Source: Phytopythium helicoides
Lineage: Eukaryota; Oomycota; Peronosporomycetes; Pythiales; Pythiaceae
Direction: 5' to 3'
DNA length: 64,000 nucleotides
Assembly (NCBI GenBank): GCA_024867545.1
Contig: JANFNE010000004.1
Span: forward strand, 1,736,001-1,800,000
Part shown: in pieces, positions 11,574-21,866 of the stretch
Layout of the letters: each line of letters starts with the position of its first letter
Numbering within the stretch: position 1 is the first letter of the stretch
The notes under the pieces: model-generated
What the model was told of the DNA's origin: nothing
Databases searched by the model: none
Seen by the model: only the letters and a program-made list of their open reading frames with translations
Translations under genes and position numbers: made by a program

Positions 11574-13072
11574 CTACGCGGTTGTCGAGCCCAAGTCGCC
11601 CACGCGGATGTTGCTGAAGCGCACGGTGGCGTCCGGGTACGCCGCCTCGACCTCGTCGGGCTTGCCGCTGGAGGTCGGACAGGAGCCACGAGCGACGCCA
11701 GGCTTGCTTGGATCCTGGTCCACTGGGTAGCTGCTGTCGAGCCACAGGCATTGTGCTGCGTGGTCCGTCCACAGGCTCATGGTGAGCACCACGCCGTTCT
11801 TGAGCGCACGTCCGAGCTGCGCCAGTCCACCCTTGGCTGCATGGTCGTCCACGTCTCCGAACAGCTTCTTGGTTCGCGCTACATGAGTCTGCGGTCAATG
11901 AGTGGACATTCGCGCCTTTGAGTGCGTCCCACGTTGCGCTCGGGTTCTCCACGCGCTTCCCGTCCTGCTCGTAGAACCGCCGGATGTCGACCAGTTCGCC
12001 GTTTGAAGTGCCGTCGCTGGTCACAAACTGCGTCACGACGGTGAACACGCGAGTCGAGTCGATCGTGAACTGAGCGCCGGGGCCGTAGAAGCTCTGGTTG
12101 CCCATGCGGAACGGGTTGAAGTCGCAGCCGTCTTTATCGCACACGCCCTTGTATCGATCAGTTGCGTCACCGCATTCCTGGGGCGAGGAGCACTTGTATG
12201 TTCCCGTGAATGGCCCGCACGGGTGAGAAGTGAATGCCTGGCTCATGCTGTTGGCCTCCCAGATATCGAGCTCAGCGCAGCAAGAACCGTACCGGCCGCC
12301 ACCAGCACTCGGCCCTGACGGTGTCCAGTCCAGCACATTCGCCTCGCCTTGAATGAACTTGACGTCATGAGGGCACTGGGCATCGCAGTATCCTGTCCCG
12401 AGTGCGGCGCCAGCCTTGTTGCTCGGAAAAAGAGAAGAGCCGCCATCCGCGTCCATTTCGACAAAGTACAGCGCGCCGTTGAGCCCACATGCGAGCTGCG
12501 AGACGTCGACATCGAACGCAAACTCTTGGTTGAGAAGCAAAAACTTCTTGTACTTTGCCGAGGCTCCGGCTGGAACGACATCTGCCGACTGGGCTGGTGC
12601 AACTGCTTCGTAACTTGCTATGCCAGTCGTCTTGGCATTTTCTCCATCAAGAAGGTAGACTCGAGAGCCGACATTGGTACCGTACTGGTGCTTGGTCACG
12701 AGCTTGAGAGCAAGTTCACCTCCACTTGAAGCCAAAATTCCGTACGTGCCAGAGTAGTCTGCACCTTCAAGTGCGCAGTTCCGCGCACAGGTTTCTGGGT
12801 CAGGGCACAGCGTGGCGTCCCACTGATTGCCGGTGAAGCAATTGCGGTAGCCGTTCACGTCGTGCAGCCAACGCCAGTTTGCATCGAGCACGATGGACGT
12901 TGACTCAGTCACACAGCCATCAGAGCTGGAGCACTGCTTGGTCGGCAGCGATGGGTGAACTTCAGGCGTGTTGGTGCCGGTTTGTTGAGCTTCACTCGAG
13001 AAAAGAGCTGAAAGAGCGACGCTTGCTGTGAGCAGGACGTGAACTCGGGCAGCAGGTAGATGTGTACACCAT
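11574..13072 (-). CDS. GH7 cellobiohydrolase, secreted (two frame breaks)
   Basis: A family GH7 reducing-end cellobiohydrolase/endoglucanase acting on cellulose outside the cell. The catalytic signature ELDIWEA (nucleophile Glu, assisting Asp, acid/base Glu) is encoded at 12253-12273. Many cysteines and the GH7 patterns [16 protein letters not shown] and YGSCCAE are present. A signal peptide ([15 protein letters not shown]) precedes a Ser/Thr-poor linker. Two single-base frame changes interrupt it. One is at about 11865-11872, where the frame passes to KLFGD...[10 protein letters not shown] and on to the stop at 11574. The other lies in a CCC run near 13045, between the only plausible ATG (13072) and the signal peptide. 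Without the two extra bases the product is 498 residues, normal for GH7. No carbohydrate-binding module is seen. Confidence 0.85.
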
Positions 13073-13500
13073 CGTTGTCGGAGCTGATGCAAAGGTGGAG
13101 AGCAGTCGGTTGTTGGCGCTGATCAAATTGAAGAATGGCTCCTTTCAGGCTGTGCTCAATGAGCTCAAATAGTTTTGCTGCAGGAAGTTAGCAAAAGTCC
13201 AACCCACGATTGAAGGTTGCCAGATCTGATAATGTCAAAACGCTGTGCTCTCTTCACCAGCTTTATTTACAGTTGTTTCCAACAAGCTCAGCGACGCAGG
13301 CTCTTCGGGCTTCCACTTTGTCTGAAGGACGAGCCAGTCAACCAATCTGATAATGGCAAAGCGCTGTGCTCCCCTCATCGGCTTGATAGTCAGGCGGTGT
13401 CCAATCCAATTCAATCATCTGAGTCCAAACGCTGAATTGTCATCCAGTCGATTGATTCCCCAAGCACTGATGGCAGGACACTACGCGAAAACCCAACCTT
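13073..13500. other. Intergenic region between GH7 and arrestin-like gene
   Basis: Short open frames only (13217-13435, 13353-13556). The phrase AATCTGATAATGGCAAAGCG near 13343 closely resembles one near 13224, so there is a degenerate local duplication of about 100 bases (13222-13285 versus 13342-13400). No gene is supported. Confidence 0.4.
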
Positions 13501-14582
13501 TTACGAGGAGCCACGAGGGAGCACAACAATTGGAATCTGAGCCTTCACGCTGGTAGTCATCAGGAAGCTGCACTTGACCTCCAGAAAATATGTCCATCGG
13601 ACATACACATCTTCAGCATTCGTTGGATTGATTGGTCTGCCATATTTTGTCACCAGAGGCAGCTGTAGCGCTTGCTCAAGTTGCTCCCCTGCTTGTGCGC
13701 CTGGAGCCTTCATCTTGCAGACCATCTTAACACCGCTATGAGGGCTTCGCCACGGAACATCGACCGTCAAGTCCTCATATAGCCTCAGTTTCACGCTGGA
13801 CATTGTGACGGCCGAATTGTTGTGAATTAAAGTGTTGATTCTCAGCATGTCGCCGGCAAAGCACACAATTTTGTCCATATTCGCCGTTAGAGAACACTCC
13901 CCTCTCGACACCAAGCCCAGCACTCGAACTTTCTTCGTCGCATCAACACTGAAAGGGTGAATCAGAATCGCCATTCGTCCGCTGAATTACCGTGATCGGA
14001 AACGAAGCTTCCAGATCCGCGGAAAACCTTGTAGTGATAGGCAGCGACAGTTTGAGCCTGTAGGAAATTGATGCATTCACATTGTGCATGCCGGTTACGC
14101 GACGATTCGTGACCGCATATGATCCAGGCAACGACCCATGCAACTGATAGCGGAAGGCTATAGAGTACTCGCCAGGATAATAATTCGTCGCCGTTGCAAT
14201 CACACGCTGAGCGGAAGTCAGGTCTCGTGACGTAAATATCAGAAACGCATCGCGTATTTGTGCTCACCGTGTCATCGAGGAAATCCCTGTCTCGATAATG
14301 CGTTGATGTGCTGCGCTGATGACGTTCTCTCCAATCCACATTTTCTGAGCCTTTTACGTTGAGTACGAGTTCTTTGCATAACAGCGAGATAGTTAGAAAT
14401 TGGACGAAATCTCGCTCAAGTATCACCAAAGCAGCTCGCTTACCTTGGGTTTCGATGGGTTTATCCACGCGCAGCAGCACGACGCCGTCGATGAAATCGC
14501 CCGCGACAAATCCAACCCGGTGCAAAACAAGATTGATCGAGCCTTTGACGCCCACGCCGAACAGCTTCGAGACCTTCCCCAT
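13501..14582 (-). CDS. Arrestin-fold (alpha-arrestin-like) protein, four exons
   Basis: Four exons read on the minus strand: 14582-14444, 14371-14268, 14206-13991 and 13932-13501, with introns of 72, 61 and 58 bases. The first two junctions are firm (GTAAGC...AAAG, GTGAGC...TCAG). The acceptor of the third (near 13933) is less certain. The spliced length, 891 bases, encodes 296 residues. The N-terminal arrestin domain has the alpha-arrestin pattern DGVVLLRVDKPIE and YYPGEYSIAFRYQLHGSLPG. The C-terminal domain begins at KVRVLGLVSRGE. Alpha-arrestins are adaptors for ubiquitination and endocytosis of membrane proteins; no PPxY motif is visible here. It stands directly beside an array of seven-helix membrane proteins. 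VPS26-type proteins share the fold, but the motifs fit alpha-arrestins better. Confidence 0.82.
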
Positions 14583-15439
14583 TGTTCCCAGACGTTGGAA
14601 GTTCCCAAATGAGCCGTCTCTACGACTGACAAAAGGCAACAACAGGACCTGGTCACACATCACCCCCTTGTACCCATCTGTAACGGGAGGGGATCAACTA
14701 TCAGGATTATTCATATACAAAAGCAAAATATTATGTGCCAAGAGCATCTGAATTTAATCTTGCCATAAATTCGTAAAGGTTTTGACTTATAAGTGACATG
14801 CGTGCATTGTGGATTGACGATTCCACTCTACAACTGCTCCCACAATCAAGAGTGATGAAACGTTTGAGGAATAGGTATGCCACCGCTTCAATCTTGCAGT
14901 ATGTATGGCGATCAATTTGTTTCGTCCACAGAAATTTGAGAAAAAATGTTGTCATGACAGTCTATCACCGTGTTCTGTTCAACAAAGTGGATTTTGGTGG
15001 ATGAATAGTTATTTGATACGACACTTCAGCAGTTCATTTGAGGCACTTTGATAGCTTGCTACAGACCAGCATTCGATCCGCGCTAAGCTTTTCCTTATCT
15101 GCTGGATATGAGACCCATACTACGTGTTCATGCGAGGCTTCAAATGAGTTTCATCAGTCACAGGTGGATTGTGAACAAAGTTAGAACCGCATGAACAGAA
15201 ATAATACTTGTTAGATAAACAAGTGGATATCGAGCTGGTTTTCACTTTGGTCCTTCTAAACCTGGCTTTTCTGACATAATACGAGAGCGATAGGATATCC
15301 ACAACTTGAGACCTTCTGTTGCATGTCATTGAAGAAACTGCGAAACCAGCGTGTACGATATTTATTCTCACGACATAACACTCTATTCTTGATTGAATCT
15401 AGAGCTTGGAAAACTCATTCCACAATCCATCGACCACCA
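14583..15439. other. Divergent intergenic region
   Basis: An AT-richer stretch than the neighbouring genes, lying between the arrestin-like gene (minus) and seven-helix copy A (plus). It should hold both promoters. No coding frame with domain content was found (14731-14955 and 15120-15371 look random). Confidence 0.4.
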
Positions 15440-16366
15440 ATGGGAGCCTCCGCTGACTCTCTTGCAGAATGGGAACGCAGCGTGTGCCTCCCCTTGGCCT
15501 TGATCCTCAACTTCTCTCTGTTCCAATATCTACTCACACAATACCACAGACGGCGTCGCGAACTACGAGGCTTCATTTTGCTCCTGTGTGCGTTCGGCGG
15601 CTTCGTACTCCTAGTACCGTTCGCGAACAGCAATGACAAACTCGTAGAGCACTTTGGAGCCATCTCAGAGGCATGCTCCATCCTGACGTTTTTCCTCCAG
15701 CTCACGATGGTCGGCCGCGACATCAATAAGAAAATTCGGATCCGATCGTTGCTGTACCTGACGTACGCGTCCGAGATGTTTATCGTCATGGGTCTCATTG
15801 TGGCGTTCTTCAACTTGCTCGCAGTAATGTATCCGCCGTTGATGCCAGCGTTCGTGGATGCTTTTGCGACGGTGGCCAAGAAGATCGCTCTCTTCTTCAT
15901 TCTGTTCTCGAGGTTTTACTTCCTGTTCAAGGCACGAGGCGCCACCTATCTAATCACAAAGAAGAAAGGCGAGATGGTTGCGTATTTGCTCTTTGTCACA
16001 TACGAGTATCCTTTTATGGCGCTGGAAGCGGCGACGCAGCTTTCGTGGAGGTGGGTTGAGGCGCTATGGTTGCGCTTTACGATCATGCTGTGTATCGGGA
16101 TGACGCTACAGGAGAAATATCGGGCTTGGTTGAATAGCATTAGCGCAAACAGCGGTTTAGCTGCTGGTGGATGTGCTGAGGTTGATCAAAGATCCAGAGA
16201 TGTTACAAAAGTGATTGCAGTTGTCCCGGCTGGTAGTTCGGTAGCAAGCTTGAATGGAAGTCGAAGTACAGGGAGCAGCCACTCATTCAATCCTAACATA
16301 TCGATCGCTTCTCGTCGACCAGTTGCTCTTGCTTTCAGAAGTGTATTTATTGACAATACTTTCTAA
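15440..16366 (+). CDS. Seven-helix membrane protein, copy A
   Basis: A 308-residue protein starting at ATG 15440 (MGASADSLAEWERS); the open frame reaches 15323 but the other copies support this start. Hydrophobic segments lie at about 16-35, 44-62, 74-92, 103-129, 146-164, 177-196 and 208-224. The loops after helices 1, 3, 5 and 7 are basic (RRRRELRG, RDINKKIRIRS, ITKKKGEM, LQEKYRA). Those after helices 2, 4 and 6 are neutral or acidic. By the positive-inside rule this predicts N-terminus outside and C-terminus inside. The last 80 residues are a Ser-rich tail. Family hallmarks are NFSLFQYL, ISE-A-S, GRD-xx-KK-RI, FSRFYFL and EYPF-LE-xT. I do not recognise the family; five copies occur in this window. 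Over 200 residues are almost identical to copy C. Confidence 0.85.
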   Translation: MGASADSLAEWERSVCLPLALILNFSLFQYLLTQYHRRRRELRGFILLLCAFGGFVLLVPFANSNDKLVEHFGAISEACSILTFFLQLTMVGRDINKKIRIRSLLYLTYASEMFIVMGLIVAFFNLLAVMYPPLMPAFVDAFATVAKKIALFFILFSRFYFLFKARGATYLITKKKGEMVAYLLFVTYEYPFMALEAATQLSWRWVEALWLRFTIMLCIGMTLQEKYRAWLNSISANSGLAAGGCAEVDQRSRDVTKVIAVVPAGSSVASLNGSRSTGSSHSFNPNISIASRRPVALAFRSVFIDNTF

Positions 16367-16617
16367 CTCCAAAGCCGCTTAGTTTAGAACTAAGTATGAT
16401 CATCGAATAGATTGGATGCGTTTGGTCAAGGCAGAGAAAATCCTTTTCTCTGTCCAAATCTCGGACAGCAGGCGCATTGCTTCCATCACTTCAGGTGAGA
16501 TGCCAACAAAAAGCTGCTATTTTTGGTCGTCATTTCGCACTAAGCATGGTCGTCAGAGCAACAAGCACCGCGTGCACAACCACTTTTGAGATACACTTGA
16601 TCGTTCATCGAGGCACG

Positions 16618-17515
16618 ATGGTTGCCAACATTACCCAGGAGCAAATCGACGAAGCAGCTCGATCATTCTGCATGCCGCTCACTCTACTCATCAACTTTTC
16701 TCTTTTCCAGTACCTTGTGACACTCTACTACAAGCGGCGTCGCGAACTGCGGGGCTCGCTATTGTTGATCTGTGCATTTCTTAGCGTTGCAGCGATCATC
16801 CCGTTTGCGAGCTCTACCAGCAAAGTGATGGGTCAACATCTGAACAATATTTCTGAGACAGCATCCACCATTACATTCCTGATCCAGATAGTGCTGATGA
16901 GCCGCGATATTACTCGAAAGATCAAGATCCCATCCACTCGCGTCGTTTTAGTTACCTCTGAGCTCATCACATTTACTGAATTGGGTGTTCTGGTGCTTGA
17001 ATTTGTCGCACTGGTGAAGCCATCCTTCAACTCTAAACTAGTCGATGCTGTCTACGACGGCTTACAAAATGCTGCCCTCGTCTTTATCTTCATGGCTCGG
17101 TTTTATTTTGTTGTTGTTGCCCATGGTTGGCACTATATTTTACGTAACGAGAAGCTCGAGTTGGTTTTGTACACTCTTTTCGCCACCCACGAGTACCCGT
17201 TTCGACTTTTGGAAGATAGAACAGGTCTCTGGTGGGGACAAGTTGAAGCTACGTGGCATAGGCTTACGCTTGCATTGTGTGTTTCGCGTGCAGTCACAAG
17301 AATTTGGTGTCGAGCAGTCGCCACACTCACTCCAAGGTCACATCGGCTCCCATTATAACCGGTCCTCAAGTATCCACGCTCAAAATCACAGCAGCCAAGT
17401 CAATACTGCCTCGTGCTCGCCGATTGTCGGTCAATTCCATCGTTGTACCATCTCAGAAACGCCAAAGACGGAGTCTATAAGGCATAAATTCAGTTTCATT
17501 CTTAGGAGCGAGTGA
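16618..17515 (+). CDS. Seven-helix membrane protein, copy B (one frame break)
   Basis: Starts at ATG 16618 (MVANITQEQIDEAARSF). It has the family hallmarks: LLINFSLFQYL, YYKRRRELRG, LNNISETASTITF, SRDITRKIKIP, FMARFYF and THEYPFRLLE. It is the most divergent plus-strand copy and intermediate between A/C and D/E. After helix 7 the main frame runs into a short Arg-rich tail ending at 17358. Shifting by one extra base at about 17292-17298 (an AA pair) instead gives the family-like TEFGVEQ continuation and a Ser-rich tail to 17515, about 298 residues in all. I prefer the latter because every other copy has a long Ser/Thr tail. Which tail is real cannot be settled here. Confidence 0.72.
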
Positions 17516-17874
17516 GGAATCATGAGAAGTTCGCCGGTGGCCTCATCACTAAAAATACAATGTGCCTGACCTTGGCTGTCCCACGATTTGTCAACATGTA
17601 TATGAACATCCTCTCTTGCCCTATATTCGATCGGCTCGATCGCTCTCCAATTCTCTTCAATCGTGAAATCGATGCTTTGGACTTGCACCAATTGTCCGCT
17701 TTATTTATTCTTGTCTCCAGCAAGCGCAGATACATCACGGCCACACTATTCAGAGGGAAAAACTCCCGTTCGAGAGGATCAGCTTTCAGAACGTGTTGAT
17801 CTACCAATTGTTCCAAAACCAAAATTACCTTTTCGGTCACCCGCACCACTCTCGTTTCAGATCGTTGGCCACCA
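17359..17874. other. Interval between copies B and C
   Basis: Partly the tail of copy B (to 17515). The rest shows only short frames. The frame of copy C is open upstream to 17663, with an in-frame ATG at 17672, but that extension shows no similarity to the other copies and is not taken as coding. Confidence 0.35.
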
Positions 17875-18785
17875 ATGGGGACCTCCGCCTGACTCTCTTG
17901 CAGAATGGGAACGCAGCGTGTGCCTCCCCTTGGCCTTGATCCTCAACTTCTCTCTGTTCCAATATCTACTCACACAATACCACAGACGGCGTCGCGAGCT
18001 ACGAGGCTTCATTTTGCTCCTGTGTGCATTCGGCGGCTTCGTACTCCTAGTACCGTTCGCAAACAGCAATGACAAACTCGTGGAGCACTTCGGGGCCATC
18101 TCAGAGGCATGCTCGATCCTGACGTTTTTCCTCCAGCTCACGATGGTCGGTCGCGATATCAACAAGAAAATTCGGATCCGATCGTTGCTGTACCTGACGT
18201 ACGCGTCCGAGATGTTTATCTTCATGGGTCTCATTGTGGCGTTCTTTAACTTGCTCGCAGTAATGTATCCGCCGTTGATGCCAGCGTTCGTGGATGCTTT
18301 TGCGACGGTGGCCAAGAAGATCGCTCTCTTCTTCATTTTGTTCTCACGGTTTTACTTCCTGTTCAAGGCACGAGGTGCCACCTATCTAATCACAAAGAAG
18401 AAAGGCGAGATGGTTGCGTATCTGCTCTTTGTCACGTACGAGTATCCTTTTATGGCACTGGAAGCTGAGACGCAGCTTTCGTGGAGGTGGGTTGAGGCGC
18501 TATGGTTGCGCTTCACGATCATGCTGTGTATCGGGATGACGCTTGCAGGAGAAAATACGAGCATATAGCAATGGAAGTGTTGCAGGCGGTGGAGCCTCAA
18601 CGTTTCGAGCCACTGATATTGACCGCGAGTCTCACGGGGGAGCGAAGTTAGCAGCTGTCACTCCAGCTCCGACCGCAGCGTCGATCAAATCCGTGGGAAC
18701 AAATCGGGTGTTGACGACCAAAGACTCTTCAAAACAGAAATCGCCGTCGGCGACACGCCTACCTGTATCTCCTGCGAAGAAATAG
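17875..18785 (+). CDS. Seven-helix membrane protein, copy C (near-duplicate of A)
   Basis: From DSLAEWERS to GMTL the protein matches copy A except for about two residues (V to F in MFI-MG, A to E in LEA-TQ). Two single-base insertions separate it from an intact gene. An extra C in CGCCTGAC just after the ATG (about 17888) makes the ATG frame stop at once, while copy A has CGCTGAC. An extra T in ACGCTTGCAG (about 18542) ends the frame after helix 7. Beyond that, a second frame (18543-18785) supplies QEKIRAYSNGS and a Ser/Ala-rich tail unlike copy A. Corrected length would be 302 residues. It is either a young pseudogene or intact with sequencing errors; the window-wide pattern favours errors. 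Confidence 0.7.
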
Positions 18786-19097
18786 GTGCATTAGCACAAT
18801 TGAATTGGAAATCTTTTCCCTTCGGTTCTTCGCCATCACCAGCATCCCGAGCTCACCAAAATGATAGTGATTCACTCTCTCAAGCTGGCGACAAGCACGC
18901 CAAACCCTCTCAATCACCATGATCCCAATCAGCTCAACCAAATTTCGCCTCAAGGAGATTAGCATCTCATCGGCACACAGTCGCATTTCCGTACCTAGTC
19001 GAGCATCGGTGATATTCATAGCTCGACGGCAATTGACACGCGCCACGCCACTTCGCGTCCATCAGCCGCTGCTCCTCGACGCTCCTGCGGCTCCAGC
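18786..19097. other. Short intergenic region before PGS1
   Basis: 312 bases with no supported gene; it should contain the PGS1 promoter and the 3' end of copy C. Confidence 0.4.
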
Positions 19098-20684
19098 ATG
19101 GCCCCGACGCCTCGTCCAGCGCCTCAGGCGCCTCCGCCTGCGTCTCCTGCATCCAACGAGCCCCTTAACGCGTCCATCGACTCGCTGGAGGCCGAGAACG
19201 AAGCGCTTTTCCGGTCACTGGCGCGCCACTCGCGCGTGTTCCCACTGCGCTCGGCCGACGTGGCACTACTGCCGACGCCCTCGGCCTTCTACGAGGCGCT
19301 AGTGCGCAACGTGCGTGCCGCCAAGCGTCGAGTGGTTCTGTCATCGCTGTATCTCGGGACTGGCGAGCTGGAGGAACGTCTGGTTGCCGCGATCGGCGAT
19401 GCTCTGCGAGAAAGCCCCGAGCTGCAGGTGACTGTCGTGCTGGACCATTCTCGCGGCCAGAGGAGGAGCGGGGACAGCTCCTCTGTTGCTATGCTGGCGC
19501 CATTGATGCGCGAGTTCCCCAACAACTTCGCCCTGCATCTCTACAAGGTCCCGCAGCTCACGGGGCTCAAAGCACAGCTGCCGCCGCCGTTCAATGAGAC
19601 CATGGGCGTGCTGCACGCCAAGGTGTACCTGGCGGACGACACGCTTGTGCTGAGTGGTGCCAACCTCAGCGAGGACTACTTTACCAACAGACAGGACCGG
19701 TACGTCGAGATGGCACGCTGCGGCAAGCTCGCCGACTTCTACGACCAGTTCGTGAAGGTTGTGGCCACCTTCTCCTTCCGTGTCAATCTCGTTGAGGAGA
19801 GTCGGGTGGACGCTGGTGAAAGTCGAGGCAGCAGTTGCATGGGCACGGGAGCGAACAGTAAAGTGTTGCCAGTGGAGTATGAGTTGGATCGCTCCGAGCC
19901 GTCAAGCGACGTTGACGCAGGAAAAGAGGCGATGCGGAAAGCGCTTGAAGCGCTTGTGGCAGACGAAGGCACATCAGGCGAGGATGATGATTTGTCAATT
20001 GACACGTGGGCGTTCCCTACGATCCAGTTCACGCCTATTGATGTCACGCACGATGAGCGTGTGCTGAGCGAGTTTGTCGAGAACCTGCCGAGCGGATCTC
20101 GGCTTCAGATTGCGTCGGGATACCTCAACTTCCCGCCGTTCCTCGAAGACCTGCTCGTGAAATGCCGTGCTCACTTGGACGTTCTGCTTTCTGCTCCAGT
20201 TGCCAATGGGTTCTACAATGCGAATGGCGTCAAGGGTGCTCTGCCCATGGCATACTCGCTCATCGAGCAAGAGTTCTACGATCGTACTCGAGGTCGTGAG
20301 TATGACGCTATTCTCCGCGAGTTCAATCGCCCGAAGTGGACGTTCCACGCAAAAGGAATGTGGTGGAGCCCTCCACGGCCACCCACGTCGATTGGTGTCG
20401 ATGGGAAGGATGAAGGACAGCTTCCACTAATGACAGTGTTTGGGAGCTCCAACTTCGGCAGGCGCTCCTATGGATGCGACCTCGAGTCCCAGGTGATGCT
20501 TTTCACCCGCAACCCCGCGCTGCGGCGTCGGCTCCGAGACGAGTATGACGCTCTCATCAAGAACGCAGAAACTGTATCAGACCAACTTTGGGCACGACCT
20601 GAGCGGACGCCATCAGGACTCTTCAATTGGAAGACGGGCCACTGGATTCGACCCGTGGCCAAGTTCATCTCGGCGTACCTGTGA
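19098..20684 (+). CDS. PGS1: CDP-diacylglycerol-glycerol-3-phosphate 3-phosphatidyltransferase
   Basis: A 528-residue single-exon member of the phospholipase D superfamily that makes phosphatidylglycerophosphate. This is the committed step to phosphatidylglycerol and cardiolipin in mitochondria. Two HKD motifs are visible: H173-x-K175...D180 followed by LVLSGANLSEDYF, and H417-x-K419 followed by VFGSSNFGRRSYGCDLESQ. The Pro-rich N-terminus before residue 25 lacks a clear amphipathic presequence. ATG 19098 is the first in frame. An acidic insert (about 270-300) separates the two halves. It converges with the polyprenol-kinase-like gene that ends at 20917. Confidence 0.93.
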   Translation: MAPTPRPAPQAPPPASPASNEPLNASIDSLEAENEALFRSLARHSRVFPLRSADVALLPTPSAFYEALVRNVRAAKRRVVLSSLYLGTGELEERLVAAIGDALRESPELQVTVVLDHSRGQRRSGDSSSVAMLAPLMREFPNNFALHLYKVPQLTGLKAQLPPPFNETMGVLHAKVYLADDTLVLSGANLSEDYFTNRQDRYVEMARCGKLADFYDQFVKVVATFSFRVNLVEESRVDAGESRGSSCMGTGANSKVLPVEYELDRSEPSSDVDAGKEAMRKALEALVADEGTSGEDDDLSIDTWAFPTIQFTPIDVTHDERVLSEFVENLPSGSRLQIASGYLNFPPFLEDLLVKCRAHLDVLLSAPVANGFYNANGVKGALPMAYSLIEQEFYDRTRGREYDAILREFNRPKWTFHAKGMWWSPPRPPTSIGVDGKDEGQLPLMTVFGSSNFGRRSYGCDLESQVMLFTRNPALRRRLRDEYDALIKNAETVSDQLWARPERTPSGLFNWKTGHWIRPVAKFISAYL

Positions 20685-20916
20685 TTATGAAGAGGCAGGA
20701 AATTAGCCTGGGGATAAATAGACGGAATCGCAGCTGAATCACGAGGCTGAAGGGTTGATGAAACTCAGTTTGACAATTGTCGAGATTGAATGCAACCTTC
20801 AACCGAGTCAAAATGGATCTGGATCGTGGAGGACGTTTGTTGCATGATTCTTGATCGTTGCGTTTCGAACTGACAAAGAATCATTTCAAGCGATACATTC
20901 TTGATGAAATCTTACC

Positions 20917-21743
20917 TCACAAGACCACTGAAATCGCCTGCATGATTAATCCTGAAAGCAGCGGCAACGACAAATTGTCATCGACTCCAACATCTGTTGC
21001 TTCTGCTACAGCCGCACCAAACCCAGCAGCTACCACAAAGATAGCACCTGCATATCCTCCGTATGCAGTGAAATAGTCGTTCTCAAAGGCAAACGCAGCG
21101 AGAGTTGCGACCAATGTGACCCCCCAGCACCCAAGGAACCCTTCGATAGACTTGCTGGACTTGCCTCCAAAACTGAAGGACGGAAGTCTTCTGCGACCAA
21201 AGCGCACGCCCACATACGACGCCGCAGGATCTCCGACAGACACCTGACCGATGCAAAGCAAACGTTACTCAAGATGTCATCATCGGACTGTAAAGCCACA
21301 AGTGTACTCACATGAAGGATCGCTAGACGTGCAATCCAGTTCGAAAAGAAGACAAGGGATAGCGCGGTGCCAAGCAGGAAGAAGAACGCAGCCGGCACCG
21401 TTCGCTTCTGCACTTCGTCGCGGCGCAGAATGTCTCGGAAGCAGCGCAGAAAGAGCTCGTCCGCCTTGGTACTGATCTTGCGGAGCTTGTGGACGCCCCA
21501 GAACGCCCCCGCGCAGCTGAAAAGCACGAAGCTCGCAACATTCCACGAGAACCAGCGCGTCGCCGCGTAGATAAGCAGCCCCGTGCCCGCGTGCTGCAGC
21601 TTGCGCTGAACATGAAGATCCTTGCGCGTGGCTGGCAGAGAGCTGGATCCTTGGCTTGCTGAGCGACGAGAGACGAGGAACTGGAAGAACACGATGCCCG
21701 CGATGCAGCCGCCGAGCGCCAGCAGCGGTGAGGTGTCGGCCAT
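20917..21743 (-). CDS. Polyprenol/diacylglycerol kinase-like membrane protein 1
   Basis: Two exons, 21743-21312 and 21243-20917, with a 68-base GTGAGT...TCAG intron, encode 252 residues. An in-frame ATG at 21815 would add 24 residues; I chose 21743 by alignment with the paralogue. The protein has an RKLQHA motif early and several membrane helices. Near the C-terminus comes VSVGDPAASYVGVRFGR...KSIEGFLGC. Together these are the hallmarks of the CTP-dependent dolichol kinase / phytol kinase / yeast DGK1 family. The substrate (dolichol, phytol or diacylglycerol) cannot be told from sequence. It is likely in the endoplasmic reticulum. It is tandem with a second copy that has its intron at exactly the same place. 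Confidence 0.85.
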
Positions 21744-21866
21744 GGCAAGGACGCTACGCTGGACTAGGCGACTGACGTGGAAGGTGGCGAATAAATCCGA
21801 GCAGCTCATTTTCATACTTTATTCAAGTCAAATGCGCCTCAAAAGTGCTGTACAGGTGACGTCACG

